A stretch of 64,000 bases of DNA. Origin: Deltaproteobacteria bacterium UBA1386. Its GTDB lineage: Bacteria > Desulfobacterota > Syntrophorhabdia > Syntrophorhabdales > Syntrophorhabdaceae. The notes under the pieces are model-generated. The model was not told the DNA's origin and made no database searches. It was given only the letters and a program-made list of their open reading frames with translations. The translations under genes and the position numbers were made by a program. Shown piece by piece: positions 34,706 to 43,756 of this stretch. Location of the stretch: assembly GCA_002305765.1 (NCBI GenBank), contig DBQU01000085.1:10728-74727 (forward strand), in the 5' to 3' direction. Numbering within the stretch: the stretch's first letter is position 1; each line of letters begins with the position of its first letter.

Positions 34706-36948
34706 CGTCCGGAGCCCACGAATTCATTCATTGCTGCCTTCAGCAAGGCGAACTGGTCCATCAGTTCCGGCAGGCGCACCCTGGCGGTTTCGAGATCCCC
34801 TGCCCTTCCGGCCTTCTCCATCTCAAAGGCCACGGCGCGCAAAGCCTCACCGCCCAGATTGGCCGATGCGCCCTTGATGCTGTGGGCCTGGCGCTCCGCG
34901 CTCGGGGCATCGCCGGCTTCCAGGCAGCCTTTCAGGGTCTCGATCTGCTGCGGCAGGTCCTCAAGAAAGCCTTTCACCACCGTTCGCGCCAGATCTTCAT
35001 CGCCCATAAGGCGTGCCATCATCCCCGCCCTGTCGAACAATGACGCCGCGGTCCCGCTCGCGGTGGCGGGCCCCGGGACTTTATGCTCAAAGGGGTTTTG
35101 CTCCGTCGCTGCCCCGGCATCGTCGGGCAGCCACTTCTTGAGCGCACGGGCCAGAGCCTCGGGGGAAACGGGCTTGCTCAAATAGTCGTTCATCCCCGCG
35201 TTCAGGCACTTCACGCGGTCACCCTGCATCGCGTGGGCGGTCATGGCGATGATCGGGACATGGTGATCGCGAACCGCGGATCCGGGATCGCGGATCTGGC
35301 GGGCAGCCTCCAGTCCGTCCATTACGGGCATCTGAACGTCCATGAGCACCAGGTCGTAGGGGAGGGTCTCGAGGGCTTTCAGGACCTCCCGCCCGTTGGT
35401 CACCGCGTCTGCACCCAGACCCAGTCTCTTGAGTATCCCCAGTGCCACCTGCTGGTTGGTGATGTTGTCTTCGGCCAGAAGAATGCGCACAGAGCTCCGA
35501 CGCATCTCGCGGACCATATGACGCGTGACTATGGGCCGCACCTGCTCAGCCGTGGCTCTTCCGGCCAGCACGGCTGACAGGCAGCCGGCGAGGTCCGACT
35601 GCCGAGCCGGCTTGGTCAGGTAGGCGGAAAAGCCGATCTCTTCCATTCTCCTGGCATCACCCCGTTGGCCCAGAGAGGAAAGAAGGACCAGGTGAGTGTC
35701 CTTGAGCGCTTTGTCGGCCTTGACCAGTCTGGCCAGCTCTGTGCCATCCATTCCGGGCATCAGCATGTCGAGAATAGCTATCTGGAAAGGATCGCCGGCG
35801 TCTTTCGCCCCGCGGAGCGTTTCAAGGGCCGCGGGCCCGTCGGAAGCCTCCCCGGCACGCACGCCCCAGGCGAGAAGCTGGGCCATCAAGACCCTTCGGT
35901 TGGTCGCGTTGTCATCGACCAAAAGGATATGCGCCCCCCGGATCTCGGCGGGAGGAGCGCCAGGGGCTTTGCGTTCCCTTTGCTTTGCGAGATGCACGGT
36001 GAACCAGAATTCCGAACCCCGGCCCTCCTTGCTCCTGACCCCTATTTCGCCATCCATCAGCTCGGCCAATTGCTTTGAGATCGCCAGCCCCAGCCCGGTG
36101 CCGCCATACTTGCGTGTCGTCGAGGCATCCACCTGCGTGAACTTCTGGAACAGGATATCCTGCTTGTCCTCGGGGATGCCGATGCCGCTGTCCTTTATCG
36201 AGAAAAGCACCACGGCCTCATCGTCTGTCTCGGAGACAAGGCTCGCCCGCACGGCGATCTCCCCGGTGTTCGTGAACTTCACCGCGTTACCCGTGAGGTT
36301 GGTGAGGATCTGGCGCAGACGGCCGGGGTCGCCGCGGAAATGGGTCGGCATGTCCGGAGCGGCAGAGCAGATGAACTCAAGCCCCTTCTCCTGGGCGCGC
36401 AAGGCCAGCATGGCGGAGAAGTCGTCAAGCAGGGCGCGCAGATCGAAGTCCAGCATCTCCAGGTCGAGCTTGCGCGCTTCGATCTTGGAAAAATCCAGGA
36501 TATCGTTTATGAGCGCCAGGAGTGATTCCGCGCTCGCGTGCGCGGTCTCAGCGTAGCGCCGCTGCTCCTCGTTGAGATCGGTGCCCAGCAGGAGGCCCGT
36601 CATGCCCATGACACCGTTCATGGGTGTGCGGATCTCATGGCTCATGTTGGCCAGGAACTCGCTCTTGGTGACGCTGGCCGCATCCGCGGCCTCCTTGGCG
36701 GCCCGCAATTTCTCAAGGGCCCTGTTGAGTTCTCGTGTCCGCTTTTCCACGATCTCCTCGAGAAGGGTGTTGCGCTCGAAGAGCGAGAAGGCGCTCCCCG
36801 CGGTGTCGATACCTCGTTCCACCCTTTTCATGAGGGTTGACACCGTCTTGTCCCGGGCGGCAAGTTCCCGTTCGAGACGATCGATCCGCGACTCAAGAGC
36901 CTCGATGATCTCCGGGGCACGGTCGGTCTTCGCTGTTCTGTCAGCCAT
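34702..36948 (-). CDS. Hybrid histidine kinase (HisKA-HATPase-REC-REC-Hpt)
   Basis: A 748-residue soluble BarA-like hybrid kinase. An N-terminal coiled coil (about 12-95) replaces any membrane sensor. HisKA has the phospho-His in NMSHEIRTPMNGVMG. The ATPase domain has the N box NLTGNAVKFTN, KDSGIGI and GGTGLGLAIS. REC1 (about 335-450) has Asp in ILDMLMPGMDG, and REC2 (about 500-620) has Asp in LMDVQMPVMDG. The C-terminal Hpt has His in AHSIKGASANLG. The signal probably comes from the FIST protein encoded immediately upstream, whose gene overlaps by 8 bp. The output is the GGDEF regulator downstream. Confidence 0.93.
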   Translation of the reverse strand: MADRTAKTDRAPEIIEALESRIDRLERELAARDKTVSTLMKRVERGIDTAGSAFSLFERNTLLEEIVEKRTRELNRALEKLRAAKEAADAASVTKSEFLANMSHEIRTPMNGVMGMTGLLLGTDLNEEQRRYAETAHASAESLLALINDILDFSKIEARKLDLEMLDFDLRALLDDFSAMLALRAQEKGLEFICSAAPDMPTHFRGDPGRLRQILTNLTGNAVKFTNTGEIAVRASLVSETDDEAVVLFSIKDSGIGIPEDKQDILFQKFTQVDASTTRKYGGTGLGLAISKQLAELMDGEIGVRSKEGRGSEFWFTVHLAKQRERKAPGAPPAEIRGAHILLVDDNATNRRVLMAQLLAWGVRAGEASDGPAALETLRGAKDAGDPFQIAILDMLMPGMDGTELARLVKADKALKDTHLVLLSSLGQRGDARRMEEIGFSAYLTKPARQSDLAGCLSAVLAGRATAEQVRPIVTRHMVREMRRSSVRILLAEDNITNQQVALGILKRLGLGADAVTNGREVLKALETLPYDLVLMDVQMPVMDGLEAARQIRDPGSAVRDHHVPIIAMTAHAMQGDRVKCLNAGMNDYLSKPVSPEALARALKKWLPDDAGAATEQNPFEHKVPGPATASGTAASLFDRAGMMARLMGDEDLARTVVKGFLEDLPQQIETLKGCLEAGDAPSAERQAHSIKGASANLGGEALRAVAFEMEKAGRAGDLETARVRLPELMDQFALLKAAMNEFVGSGR

Positions 36949-38098
36949 GGATGATCACCCCGGTAAGGGTTTGATTGACGTGAATGGAGTTGAACTGCTC
37001 GCCGTACGTGCTGAATCCTACGGCGGTGACCCCGGAGAGGATGCGTCCGAAGTCTTCTTCCAGTGACTTGTCCGCCGCTTCCAGTTTTCTCAATATGCAA
37101 TCGCAGAAAATGGCGAGGTGATCTCCATGGGGGTCTATTCGCAGCCCACGGATCGCCTCTCTCAGATCCTCCGCCATGTCCGATCCCTTTCCGATGGTGA
37201 GGACGAGACCCTCCTCGATGGCGCAAAAGAGACTGAGACTCATGTCCGGGTTGACCTTCTGAATGGAACGGACGTAGTAGTCTCCGCCCAGGCGGATCAT
37301 GAGGGGATTCTCCGAGAATACGGTGGGATTGAGATCCTCGACCGGGAGACCGAGGACCCTCGCGTATTCCACCCCCGCGGGATAACCGTTGATCTCCCTG
37401 ATGATCCTGCTCCTGGCGTCCGCCTCCGTCACGACGATCTTCAGGTCTGTCGGCTCGAAATGCTGGGTCTTGAACGTGGAAAAAGGCAAAGAGGTCTCGC
37501 ACAGCGCAAAGACGGCGCTGTCCCCGTGGAAAGAGCCGTTGGCGTAAACGAAGGTCTCCTGGAAGCGGAGGTCGTCCCCGGCGGACCCGCCGATTATGGG
37601 TATTCCATCAAGATTGGAATAGAGCGAGGCGATCGTCTCGTCTTCCATCTTCGACAGCCCGTCGATCAACAGGAGTCCGAACATGTGGTCCTTGTCGAAG
37701 GAGGTTCCCAGAGTAAGGTTCTTTCTCAAGTCGACGGCAAGATCCATAAAATCGGAGGCCTTCCTCCGGGACAGGGAAGGCAGGATGCGCGTGTGGACCT
37801 TCAATTGCCGCGAAGTGACAGCCGCCGCAACAATTCCTCCCTGCTGGTATCCCGCCGGGGAGATCTCGCCTGCCGTCGTGCAACCGATAATGGGACATCG
37901 GAAGCGGGCCTCCAACGCCTTCGAAAGTCCGGTCCTGTCGTATCCCGCGGAACAGAAGAATATCAGAATATCCGGCCCGGATGTCCCTATGGCCTGATAG
38001 AGCTCCGATACGGCAGCCTCCGCTCCCTCCCGCAGGGACCTCCCCCAGCGTACACGCATGCGGTCTTGCTCCGCGGCGCTCTTGTTGGAATGGTTCAT
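36941..38098 (-). CDS. FIST-domain sensory protein
   Basis: A 385-residue soluble protein with FIST_N (SGPDILIFFCSAGYDRTGL...PIIGCTTAGEISPAGYQQGGIVAAAV) and FIST_C (about 230-375). FIST domains are intracellular sensors proposed to bind small ligands such as amino acids, and are usually coupled to kinases or chemotaxis. Here the gene is first in a three-gene overlapping operon, FIST / hybrid kinase / GGDEF regulator. A stand-alone sensor feeding a kinase that lacks its own sensor domain is therefore likely. Confidence 0.88.
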   Translation of the reverse strand: MNHSNKSAAEQDRMRVRWGRSLREGAEAAVSELYQAIGTSGPDILIFFCSAGYDRTGLSKALEARFRCPIIGCTTAGEISPAGYQQGGIVAAAVTSRQLKVHTRILPSLSRRKASDFMDLAVDLRKNLTLGTSFDKDHMFGLLLIDGLSKMEDETIASLYSNLDGIPIIGGSAGDDLRFQETFVYANGSFHGDSAVFALCETSLPFSTFKTQHFEPTDLKIVVTEADARSRIIREINGYPAGVEYARVLGLPVEDLNPTVFSENPLMIRLGGDYYVRSIQKVNPDMSLSLFCAIEEGLVLTIGKGSDMAEDLREAIRGLRIDPHGDHLAIFCDCILRKLEAADKSLEEDFGRILSGVTAVGFSTYGEQFNSIHVNQTLTGVIIHG

Positions 38099-38226
38099 AT
38101 TTCTTTTTTATCGGCTATGGGGGAGGAGGCTTTAGGGATATTTGTGTGAAGGGTTGTAAATAATTCCTGAAGATACTATTCTAACTTCTGGGCGTCGACT
38201 GGTTTCAGGCGTCAGAAAGGATGAGC

Positions 38227-40164
38227 ATGATGATCGGCGTAAAGGGAAGAATTTTGTGGATAGGTCTGATCGGGGTAGTTGTCTTTTGCCTGTTTTGTGT
38301 CGAAGTGCTTGCTCAGTCTCCAGGGGATCTCGAGCGAAGGGCACGACAGCTTGAGCAACAACTGCAGGGTACGACTGACATGAACGGGCTTATGGACGCG
38401 TATCGGGGGGCCATGGAGATCATGGAAGACGCCGGCGGGGGTATCGGTATGCAGGCCATGCCCATGCAGCCGGCTGCAACCCCGGAAAAAGAAATGGAAC
38501 GCCGTCGCGAGATCATCAACAGGCAGTACCGACAGGCAAAGAGCATGATGGGCAGTCTTCCGGCAGGCACAGAGAAGCCGCAGATCTCCGAAGCTTTTCC
38601 CCTGGAGGGATACATCATCGTCAACGGGGGAGAGAAGGAGTTCTTCTCCAATGAAGTGAAGACGGATCTTCTCTACACGATCAAGGAGAGGTTTGTCGGC
38701 AACCTGGTCGTCATACATGCCTACGATCCGGCAAAAGGACAATTTGACAGGGAAAAGGAGTACGATATCCAGTCTCTGTCAACGAAGATCGACGTGCCGG
38801 GCGTTCTGGGAAAGAAATGCGTGCGCAGGAGTTCGTACGTGCCGTCATCCTGTACTCGCTGGGCCCGCTTTCTGCGCTACGAGATCTCCAACGGGGAGCG
38901 CTACCCGCAATTTCGTGCCGGCGTGGTGAGCGCGAGCCCTGCCGCGAATGGCCGGATCAAGGTCACGGCCGATGCGCCTTCAGTCACCTTTATGGGGGAT
39001 GACGGTACGACGAACCTGGGGATGGGGTGTTTCAGTGCCACATGGACGCTGGGCGTGTCAGAGTTCAAGAAACTGCTCAAGGGGGGCGAGGTGCTGTTGC
39101 GCAAGGACATCGGCAGGCCGATGGGGCCCTCTCCCGGTTGCCGCCCCGGTTCCACCATGACGCTGTATCTCAAGATGAGGGAGAGCGCGGAGGAGTGCAA
39201 GGACATGAGGTCCGTGAAGCTCATGATCATAAGCCCTGAAGACAAGAGCAGGTATGTCTTCAGCGATGAGTACCTCTTGAGCGAGCATTCCAACAAGCTC
39301 ACTTTGGAACTTGAGGCGAGAACGGTGCCCGAGCACTATGCGGATTCCATCGAGTGGACCGTTCCCGAGATAGAAGGCTCCACGCGAACCATTGTTCCCC
39401 CTTCGACATCATCGACGCCGAAAGGACGAAAACTCACCGTCGTCTACAAGGGACTGCCCGAAGACAACAACGAGTTCGGCAGGAAGACCGTGAAAGCTAG
39501 CCTGAAAGTGGGTTCCTGCAGGATGGAGGAAACGAGGGAGGTGCGCCTCTTCTATCCGAGGGATGAGAAGAACAATCCCGAGGGCAAGTATCCCAACTGG
39601 TTCTATTACTGGAAACAGACCCCGGCGGCAAGGCCGTTCGGACAGAATGTCAGGATCGCGTACCAGTGCGAAGGGATTCCGGCCGATAAATGCGTTTGTG
39701 GCCAACGCGGCGTTATAGGCCAATATAATCCATATTATTCCGACTACAAGACCATTAACGTGTGCGACCTCAAGACGAACACGTGGGACCCTGACACGTT
39801 CTATGTGAAAATGCCGGCGGTCAAACGATCAATACCGTCGACGCTTTCCGGGAAGAGTTACCTCGACTACACGTACATTGACACCTTTGCCGTCGATATT
39901 ATGCACGAGTTCACCCACTTCAATAATTTCCACACCTTTTGGCCCGAAGGCTGGAAAGAGAGCGAGGATCGCGACGGGGATGATATTCCTGACAGGCTTG
40001 AGCCGGGAATGGGGTTTAGTCCGGACTTAAAACAGACGTACTGGCAGGGTGTCGACCTGAGCGGCGACGAGGAGTTCCTGACATTGGAGGCCACCTACGA
40101 CTACAAAACGGGGACCTATGACGAGTACGACTGGGCGAGACCGGGCAAGAACTGGCCCAAATAG
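38227..40164 (+). CDS. Secreted HEFTH-motif (putative zinc metallopeptidase) protein
   Basis: A 645-residue protein with a signal peptide (VKGRILWIGLIGVVVFCLFCVEVLA|QSP), a short helical region, and a long beta-rich middle with several Cys pairs. Near residue 560 is DTFAVDIMHEFTHFNNF, an HExxH zinc-binding motif. It is followed by DRDGDDIPDRLE, a thrombospondin type-3/EF-like calcium loop, and by Glu-rich LTLEATYDYKTGTYDEYDW, which could give the third ligand. No known peptidase family is recognised and activity is unproven. GAAAGG six bases before ATG 38227 favours this start over 38221. Its style resembles the giant protein at 23979-32006. Confidence 0.7.
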   Translation: MMIGVKGRILWIGLIGVVVFCLFCVEVLAQSPGDLERRARQLEQQLQGTTDMNGLMDAYRGAMEIMEDAGGGIGMQAMPMQPAATPEKEMERRREIINRQYRQAKSMMGSLPAGTEKPQISEAFPLEGYIIVNGGEKEFFSNEVKTDLLYTIKERFVGNLVVIHAYDPAKGQFDREKEYDIQSLSTKIDVPGVLGKKCVRRSSYVPSSCTRWARFLRYEISNGERYPQFRAGVVSASPAANGRIKVTADAPSVTFMGDDGTTNLGMGCFSATWTLGVSEFKKLLKGGEVLLRKDIGRPMGPSPGCRPGSTMTLYLKMRESAEECKDMRSVKLMIISPEDKSRYVFSDEYLLSEHSNKLTLELEARTVPEHYADSIEWTVPEIEGSTRTIVPPSTSSTPKGRKLTVVYKGLPEDNNEFGRKTVKASLKVGSCRMEETREVRLFYPRDEKNNPEGKYPNWFYYWKQTPAARPFGQNVRIAYQCEGIPADKCVCGQRGVIGQYNPYYSDYKTINVCDLKTNTWDPDTFYVKMPAVKRSIPSTLSGKSYLDYTYIDTFAVDIMHEFTHFNNFHTFWPEGWKESEDRDGDDIPDRLEPGMGFSPDLKQTYWQGVDLSGDEEFLTLEATYDYKTGTYDEYDWARPGKNWPK

Positions 40165-40209
40165 ATACTAAGGCCTGAAGAACAGCACGAAGCGCGTCCG
40201 AACGGGAAG

Positions 40210-40234
40210 GAAAAGCGGGCCCGAAGGCCCGCTT
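40210..40234 (-). terminator. Terminator of the HU gene
   Basis: AAGCGGGCC-TTCG-GGCCCGCTT stem with a stable tetraloop, followed on the minus strand by TTTT. It may also serve the converging HEFTH gene. Confidence 0.7.
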
Positions 40235-40242
40235 CGCTTGAT

Positions 40243-40572
40243 CTATTTCTTTTTCGGCTTGGCTGCCGGTTTCTTCTTCGCCGGTTTTGCAACCGCCTTG
40301 CCGTTGACCACAGCCTTCAGCGTTGCTCCCGCGGAGAACCTTGGAACCTTCTTCGCGGCTATCTTGATCTCCTTTCCTGTCCGGGGGTTTCTTCCCTTCC
40401 GGGCCGCACGGCTGGCAACGGAAAACGTGCCGAACCCTACGAGCGTCACTTTGTCGCCTTTCTTCATTGCCTGTGTGATGCTGCCCGTGACCACCGCAAG
40501 TGCCTTTGCCGCTGCCGCTTTGGAGACCTTGATCTCTCCCGCAATCTTTTCCACTATCTCTGCCTTGGTCAT
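40243..40572 (-). CDS. HU-family DNA-binding protein with Lys-rich tail
   Basis: A 109-residue histone-like protein. The HU domain covers residues 1-90: MTKAEIVEKIAGEIKVSKAAAAKAL, the conserved VTLVGFGTFSV and the DNA-binding arm RKGRNPRTGKEIKI. A PAKKKPAAKPKKK tail extends it beyond the usual 90 residues; this may add non-specific DNA or RNA contact. AAGGAGG precedes the ATG at 40572. It is monocistronic with its own promoter and terminator. Confidence 0.93.
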   Translation of the reverse strand: MTKAEIVEKIAGEIKVSKAAAAKALAVVTGSITQAMKKGDKVTLVGFGTFSVASRAARKGRNPRTGKEIKIAAKKVPRFSAGATLKAVVNGKAVAKPAKKKPAAKPKKK

Positions 40573-40675
40573 TCTTGATACCTCCTTGGGTAAAGTGTAG
40601 GTATATCTATGATCATCAGGCAAACATCCTGCGCCTGTCCCGTTGATACGTGCTCACTTGACCGATATGCGAGTA

Positions 40676-40703
40676 ATAGTACTACAATTTCCTGACAATG
40701 CAA
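40676..40703 (-). promoter_or_regulatory. Candidate promoter of the HU gene
   Basis: On the minus strand TTGCAT (40703-40698), a 16-bp spacer and TACTAT (40681-40676), about 105 bp upstream of the start codon. Confidence 0.4.
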
Positions 40704-40788
40704 GCATTTTCTTTATTTGTTGAATTGATGGCCCTTCTACGCCGGCTCATCCTCCCGTTACCGATTATCTCTTGAAAAGACGGATGGA

Positions 40789-41610
40789 ATGGCGTATAGA
40801 AATCACACCGTGAAGACCATCGATTTCCACACCCACATCTATCCTGATCATGTGGCGCACAGCACGGTCACGGCGGTTTGTCGGCGGTCGGGGATCACGG
40901 CGTCCGCGGACGGAACCCTGGAGGGGCTGAAAAGGTCCATGGCGGCCGCGGGGATCGATCTTTCCGTCGTGGCGGCCGTGGCGACGAAGCCGGAGCAGGT
41001 CGGATCCATCCAGCGCTGGCTGGCAGACATTCGACAGCCGGGCATTGAAACCCTGGCCGCAATGCACCCCGCGGACCCACTGACCCTGGAGCAGATGGGA
41101 ACGCTCAAGCGGCAAGGTTTTCGGGGTTTCAAACTGCACCCCGATTATCAGGATTTCTTCGTCGATGATCCCCGCATGTATCCCCTCTACGAGACGGTTG
41201 CGGAGGCGGGAATGTTCGTACTCTTTCATGCCGGGGTGGACCGGGGGCTCCCCTATCCGGTTCATGGGACCCCAAAGCGTCTCGCCGCAGTCCTCAAGGC
41301 CGTTCCGGAACTCTGCATGGTCGCCGCGCACCTGGGAGGGGAGGACGCGTATGAGGAAACGGTGGAATGCTTGCTGGGCAAGGATGTCTATCTGGACACG
41401 GCCTTCGTGCTGCGCCAGATGCCCGGAACGTTCCGGGAGCGCATCCTCGGGGAACACCCGGCGAATCGCCTGCTGTTCGCATCGGACAGTCCGTGGATGG
41501 ACCAGGGGGAGGAACTGCGGTTCCTGCTGCAGTTGCCTTTTCTCACGGACAGCGAAAAGGAAAAGATCTGTTTCTCCAACGCGGCGCGGCTTCTGGGGCT
41601 GGAGGATTGA
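40789..41610 (+). CDS. Amidohydrolase-superfamily metal-dependent hydrolase
   Basis: A 273-residue TIM-barrel protein of the amidohydrolase-2/TatD-like group. Metal-binding residues are visible as the N-terminal HxH (IDFHTHIYPDH), GFKLHPDYQ, LFHAG, AAHLGG and the late Asp in FASDSPWMD. Family members hydrolyse or decarboxylate cyclic substrates. The substrate here is unknown. ATG 40789 has a poor ribosome binding site; GTG 40810, just before the HxH strand, is an alternative start. It converges with the gene at 41647. Confidence 0.82.
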   Translation: MAYRNHTVKTIDFHTHIYPDHVAHSTVTAVCRRSGITASADGTLEGLKRSMAAAGIDLSVVAAVATKPEQVGSIQRWLADIRQPGIETLAAMHPADPLTLEQMGTLKRQGFRGFKLHPDYQDFFVDDPRMYPLYETVAEAGMFVLFHAGVDRGLPYPVHGTPKRLAAVLKAVPELCMVAAHLGGEDAYEETVECLLGKDVYLDTAFVLRQMPGTFRERILGEHPANRLLFASDSPWMDQGEELRFLLQLPFLTDSEKEKICFSNAARLLGLED

Positions 41611-41646
41611 GAAGAAGAGGGCCGCCGGGCGTTCCGGGAACGCCCG

Positions 41647-42264
41647 TTACTTCCCCGGCCGGAAGGACTCCGTGATGACCTTGAAGATGCCCTCATATCT
41701 GGTTCTCATGCTGTCCGGGACAGACAACCTGAGGACGTAGAAACCCTGGTCATTCTCGTCGGGGATCACGACAAAACGCTCGAAGAGGATTACCTTGCCG
41801 GGGTTGAGCGAGCGCCCTCCGGTGTACCTGACATTCCTCTGCTCGAAGGTCACGGCCTGTCTTCCCGCGATGGCGGCAGGATACACCTCCCCGTGGGACC
41901 CATCCCCTGACGGAGGACCAAGGACGGGTCGGGAATGGGTCCGTATGAACTTGTCCATCGTCCTGTGCAGGAGATTTCCCGGAGCGTAATAATGAAGGGA
42001 GATCGTCGGAGGGGCGGGGCCTCCGTCGGATGGCCCGAATAGGGTCACGCCATACACCTTCTTCTCCTCCTGGGAAAGCCCGAAACCTGGCTGATATTCG
42101 CCCCAGTCCCTGGGAAGGGAGCATGTGAAGTGATTTCCCTGAGAGACATATTCCCTGAATTGCTTTTGCTCATCGACAGCGGGGCAGGAAAGGGGGTAAA
42201 CGGCCATGGTGATGAAGGCGAAAACTGCCGACAGTACAGCGCCTATAATACGGTTCTCAATCAT
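41647..42264 (-). CDS. Secreted hypothetical protein
   Basis: A 205-residue protein with an N-terminal hydrophobic export signal (IIGAVLSAVFAFITMAVYPLSCPA). The mature part is beta-rich (HFTCSLPRDWGEYQ...VYGVTLFGP...ERFVVIPDENDQGFYVLRLSVP...FKVITESFRPGK). The ending resembles PsbP/DcrB-like domains (final helix IFKVITESF), but the match is weak. Expression context gives no function. Confidence 0.65.
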   Translation of the reverse strand: MIENRIIGAVLSAVFAFITMAVYPLSCPAVDEQKQFREYVSQGNHFTCSLPRDWGEYQPGFGLSQEEKKVYGVTLFGPSDGGPAPPTISLHYYAPGNLLHRTMDKFIRTHSRPVLGPPSGDGSHGEVYPAAIAGRQAVTFEQRNVRYTGGRSLNPGKVILFERFVVIPDENDQGFYVLRLSVPDSMRTRYEGIFKVITESFRPGK

Positions 42265-42505
42265 GCACCCTCCGAAGCATAAGATCCGAGCTTTCCCAAG
42301 AGTGGTAACGTGTCGTCCTTATTTCTACCACCGTTCATGTGGTCATGTCATTCCCGAATTTCGGGTCGAGAGGACCGGCTTGGAGAGAAGAGGCTTGCCC
42401 ATACGAAGAAGTGCGGCGCGATCGTTGTGAACGCTGTCAACATAATCGTAGGATCGTTCCTGTCAACCCCGGGGTTTCCGCTCGCTTTTTGATCCTGCCT
42501 CCATC

Positions 42506-42533
42506 TTGACAAGCTTCGAAACTTGATTATATT
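42506..42533 (+). promoter_or_regulatory. Promoter of the hsp20 pair
   Basis: TTGACA (42506-42511), a 16-bp spacer and TATATT (42528-42533), flanked by repeated TTCGAAAC elements at 42515 and 42537. A ~140-nt leader precedes the first gene. I see no heat-shock-sigma consensus. The rest of 42265-42679 is empty. Confidence 0.6.
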
Positions 42534-42679
42534 TTTTTCGAAACGCGTTGGTAGTGATCTAAAAGCTCTGAAAATAGTTGGCGAAAGTCGTCGTTTATCG
42601 ATGATCTTACGAGGCTGTTACCGGAGCTTTTTTGATCGCCAGCGGATGTTGGAACGAATCACGAAAAGAGGAACAAGCT

Positions 42680-43147
42680 ATGTTTTTGCTGCGAAGACCT
42701 GATTATTGGCCAGCGTCGGGATGGAGAGATCCATTCGAAGAATTGGAACGCATGAGAAGACAGATGGACCTGATGAGCACCGCTCTTTTCAGGGCCCCTT
42801 CCGGCGAGACCGCGGCCGGTGTCTTCCCCATGATGAATGTTACCGAGGACAAGGACAGCTACTACCTTCGCGCTGAGCTCCCCGGCATGAAGGCCGATGA
42901 ACTTGTCATCTCCGTGACAGGTAACTCCATCTCCATTTCGGGGGAAAGGAAGCTCGTCGCCGAAGACGGCAAGGCCCAGTATCACCGCAGGGAGAGAGAA
43001 GGGGGCACATTCAACCGGATCGTGAGCCTGCCTGCTCAGATCGATTCGGAGAAGGTGGACGCACGCTGCACCGATGGAGTCCTCACGGTCAAGCTGCCCA
43101 AGTCGGAGGCGGCAAAGCCCAAACGCATTGCCGTGAAGCTATCCTGA
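42680..43147 (+). CDS. Hsp20/alpha-crystallin small heat-shock protein (first copy)
   Basis: A 155-residue ATP-independent holdase chaperone. The alpha-crystallin domain covers about 50-140: NVTEDKDSYYLRAELPGMKADELVISVTGNSISISGERK, then GTFNRIVSLPAQIDSEKVDARCTDGVLTVKLPK. A C-terminal IAV anchors oligomers. ATG 42680 follows AGAGGAAC. The second small Hsp gene lies 20 bp downstream in the same operon; paired sHsps often form mixed complexes. Confidence 0.93.
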   Translation: MFLLRRPDYWPASGWRDPFEELERMRRQMDLMSTALFRAPSGETAAGVFPMMNVTEDKDSYYLRAELPGMKADELVISVTGNSISISGERKLVAEDGKAQYHRREREGGTFNRIVSLPAQIDSEKVDARCTDGVLTVKLPKSEAAKPKRIAVKLS

Positions 43148-43167
43148 TCGGAAAGGAGGGACATGCA

Positions 43168-43578
43168 ATGACGGATACGGAAAGCAAGGCCATTCAGGCT
43201 AAAAGTAAAACGGAAGCGGCCACACCGGCCGAGCAGACGAGGCCGGGCCTCGTGTTCACGCCGGCGGTCGATATCTTTGAAACGGATAAAGAGATCACCC
43301 TGCTCGCGGACATGCCCGGTGTGCGGGGTGAAGACCTCCTCATTGACCTTCACGAGAATGTTCTCACCCTCGATGGGAACGTAAGGCCTCCCGAAGGTCC
43401 CGGTGAGGTGGACGTGTTCAGGGAATACAGAACGGGAAAGTATTACAGGCAGTTCACGCTGTCAGAGATCATAGATCAGGCCGAAATAAAGGCACGGCTT
43501 GAGGGCGGCGTCCTCAGGTTGACACTGCCGAAGGTAAAGGCCGCCACACCGCGGAGGATAATGGTCAAGGGCCAATAG
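43168..43578 (+). CDS. Hsp20/alpha-crystallin small heat-shock protein (second copy)
   Basis: A 136-residue small Hsp. A polar N-terminal arm (about 1-28) is followed by a complete alpha-crystallin domain (PAVDIFETDKEITLLADMPGV, GVLRLTLPK) and C-terminal RRIMVKGQ carrying an IxV motif. AAAGGAGG lies upstream. It diverges strongly from the first copy, so it is an old duplication with probable division of labour. Confidence 0.93.
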   Translation: MTDTESKAIQAKSKTEAATPAEQTRPGLVFTPAVDIFETDKEITLLADMPGVRGEDLLIDLHENVLTLDGNVRPPEGPGEVDVFREYRTGKYYRQFTLSEIIDQAEIKARLEGGVLRLTLPKVKAATPRRIMVKGQ

Positions 43579-43756
43579 GGACCTTGCCGGAGGCGCCCTT
43601 CACGTTTCCCGTTCCGGGCGGCAGGGGCGGAAGAGGCCGTCATTCTCTGCACGGAAGGTCTCTCACGCCTGTGAGGTGTTCATGCCTGGGTGGCAGAATA
43701 CCTGGTCCGGAATGTGAGGCCGTGCGGGGCGTCTCCGGACTCCTCGAGTCTGTCCG

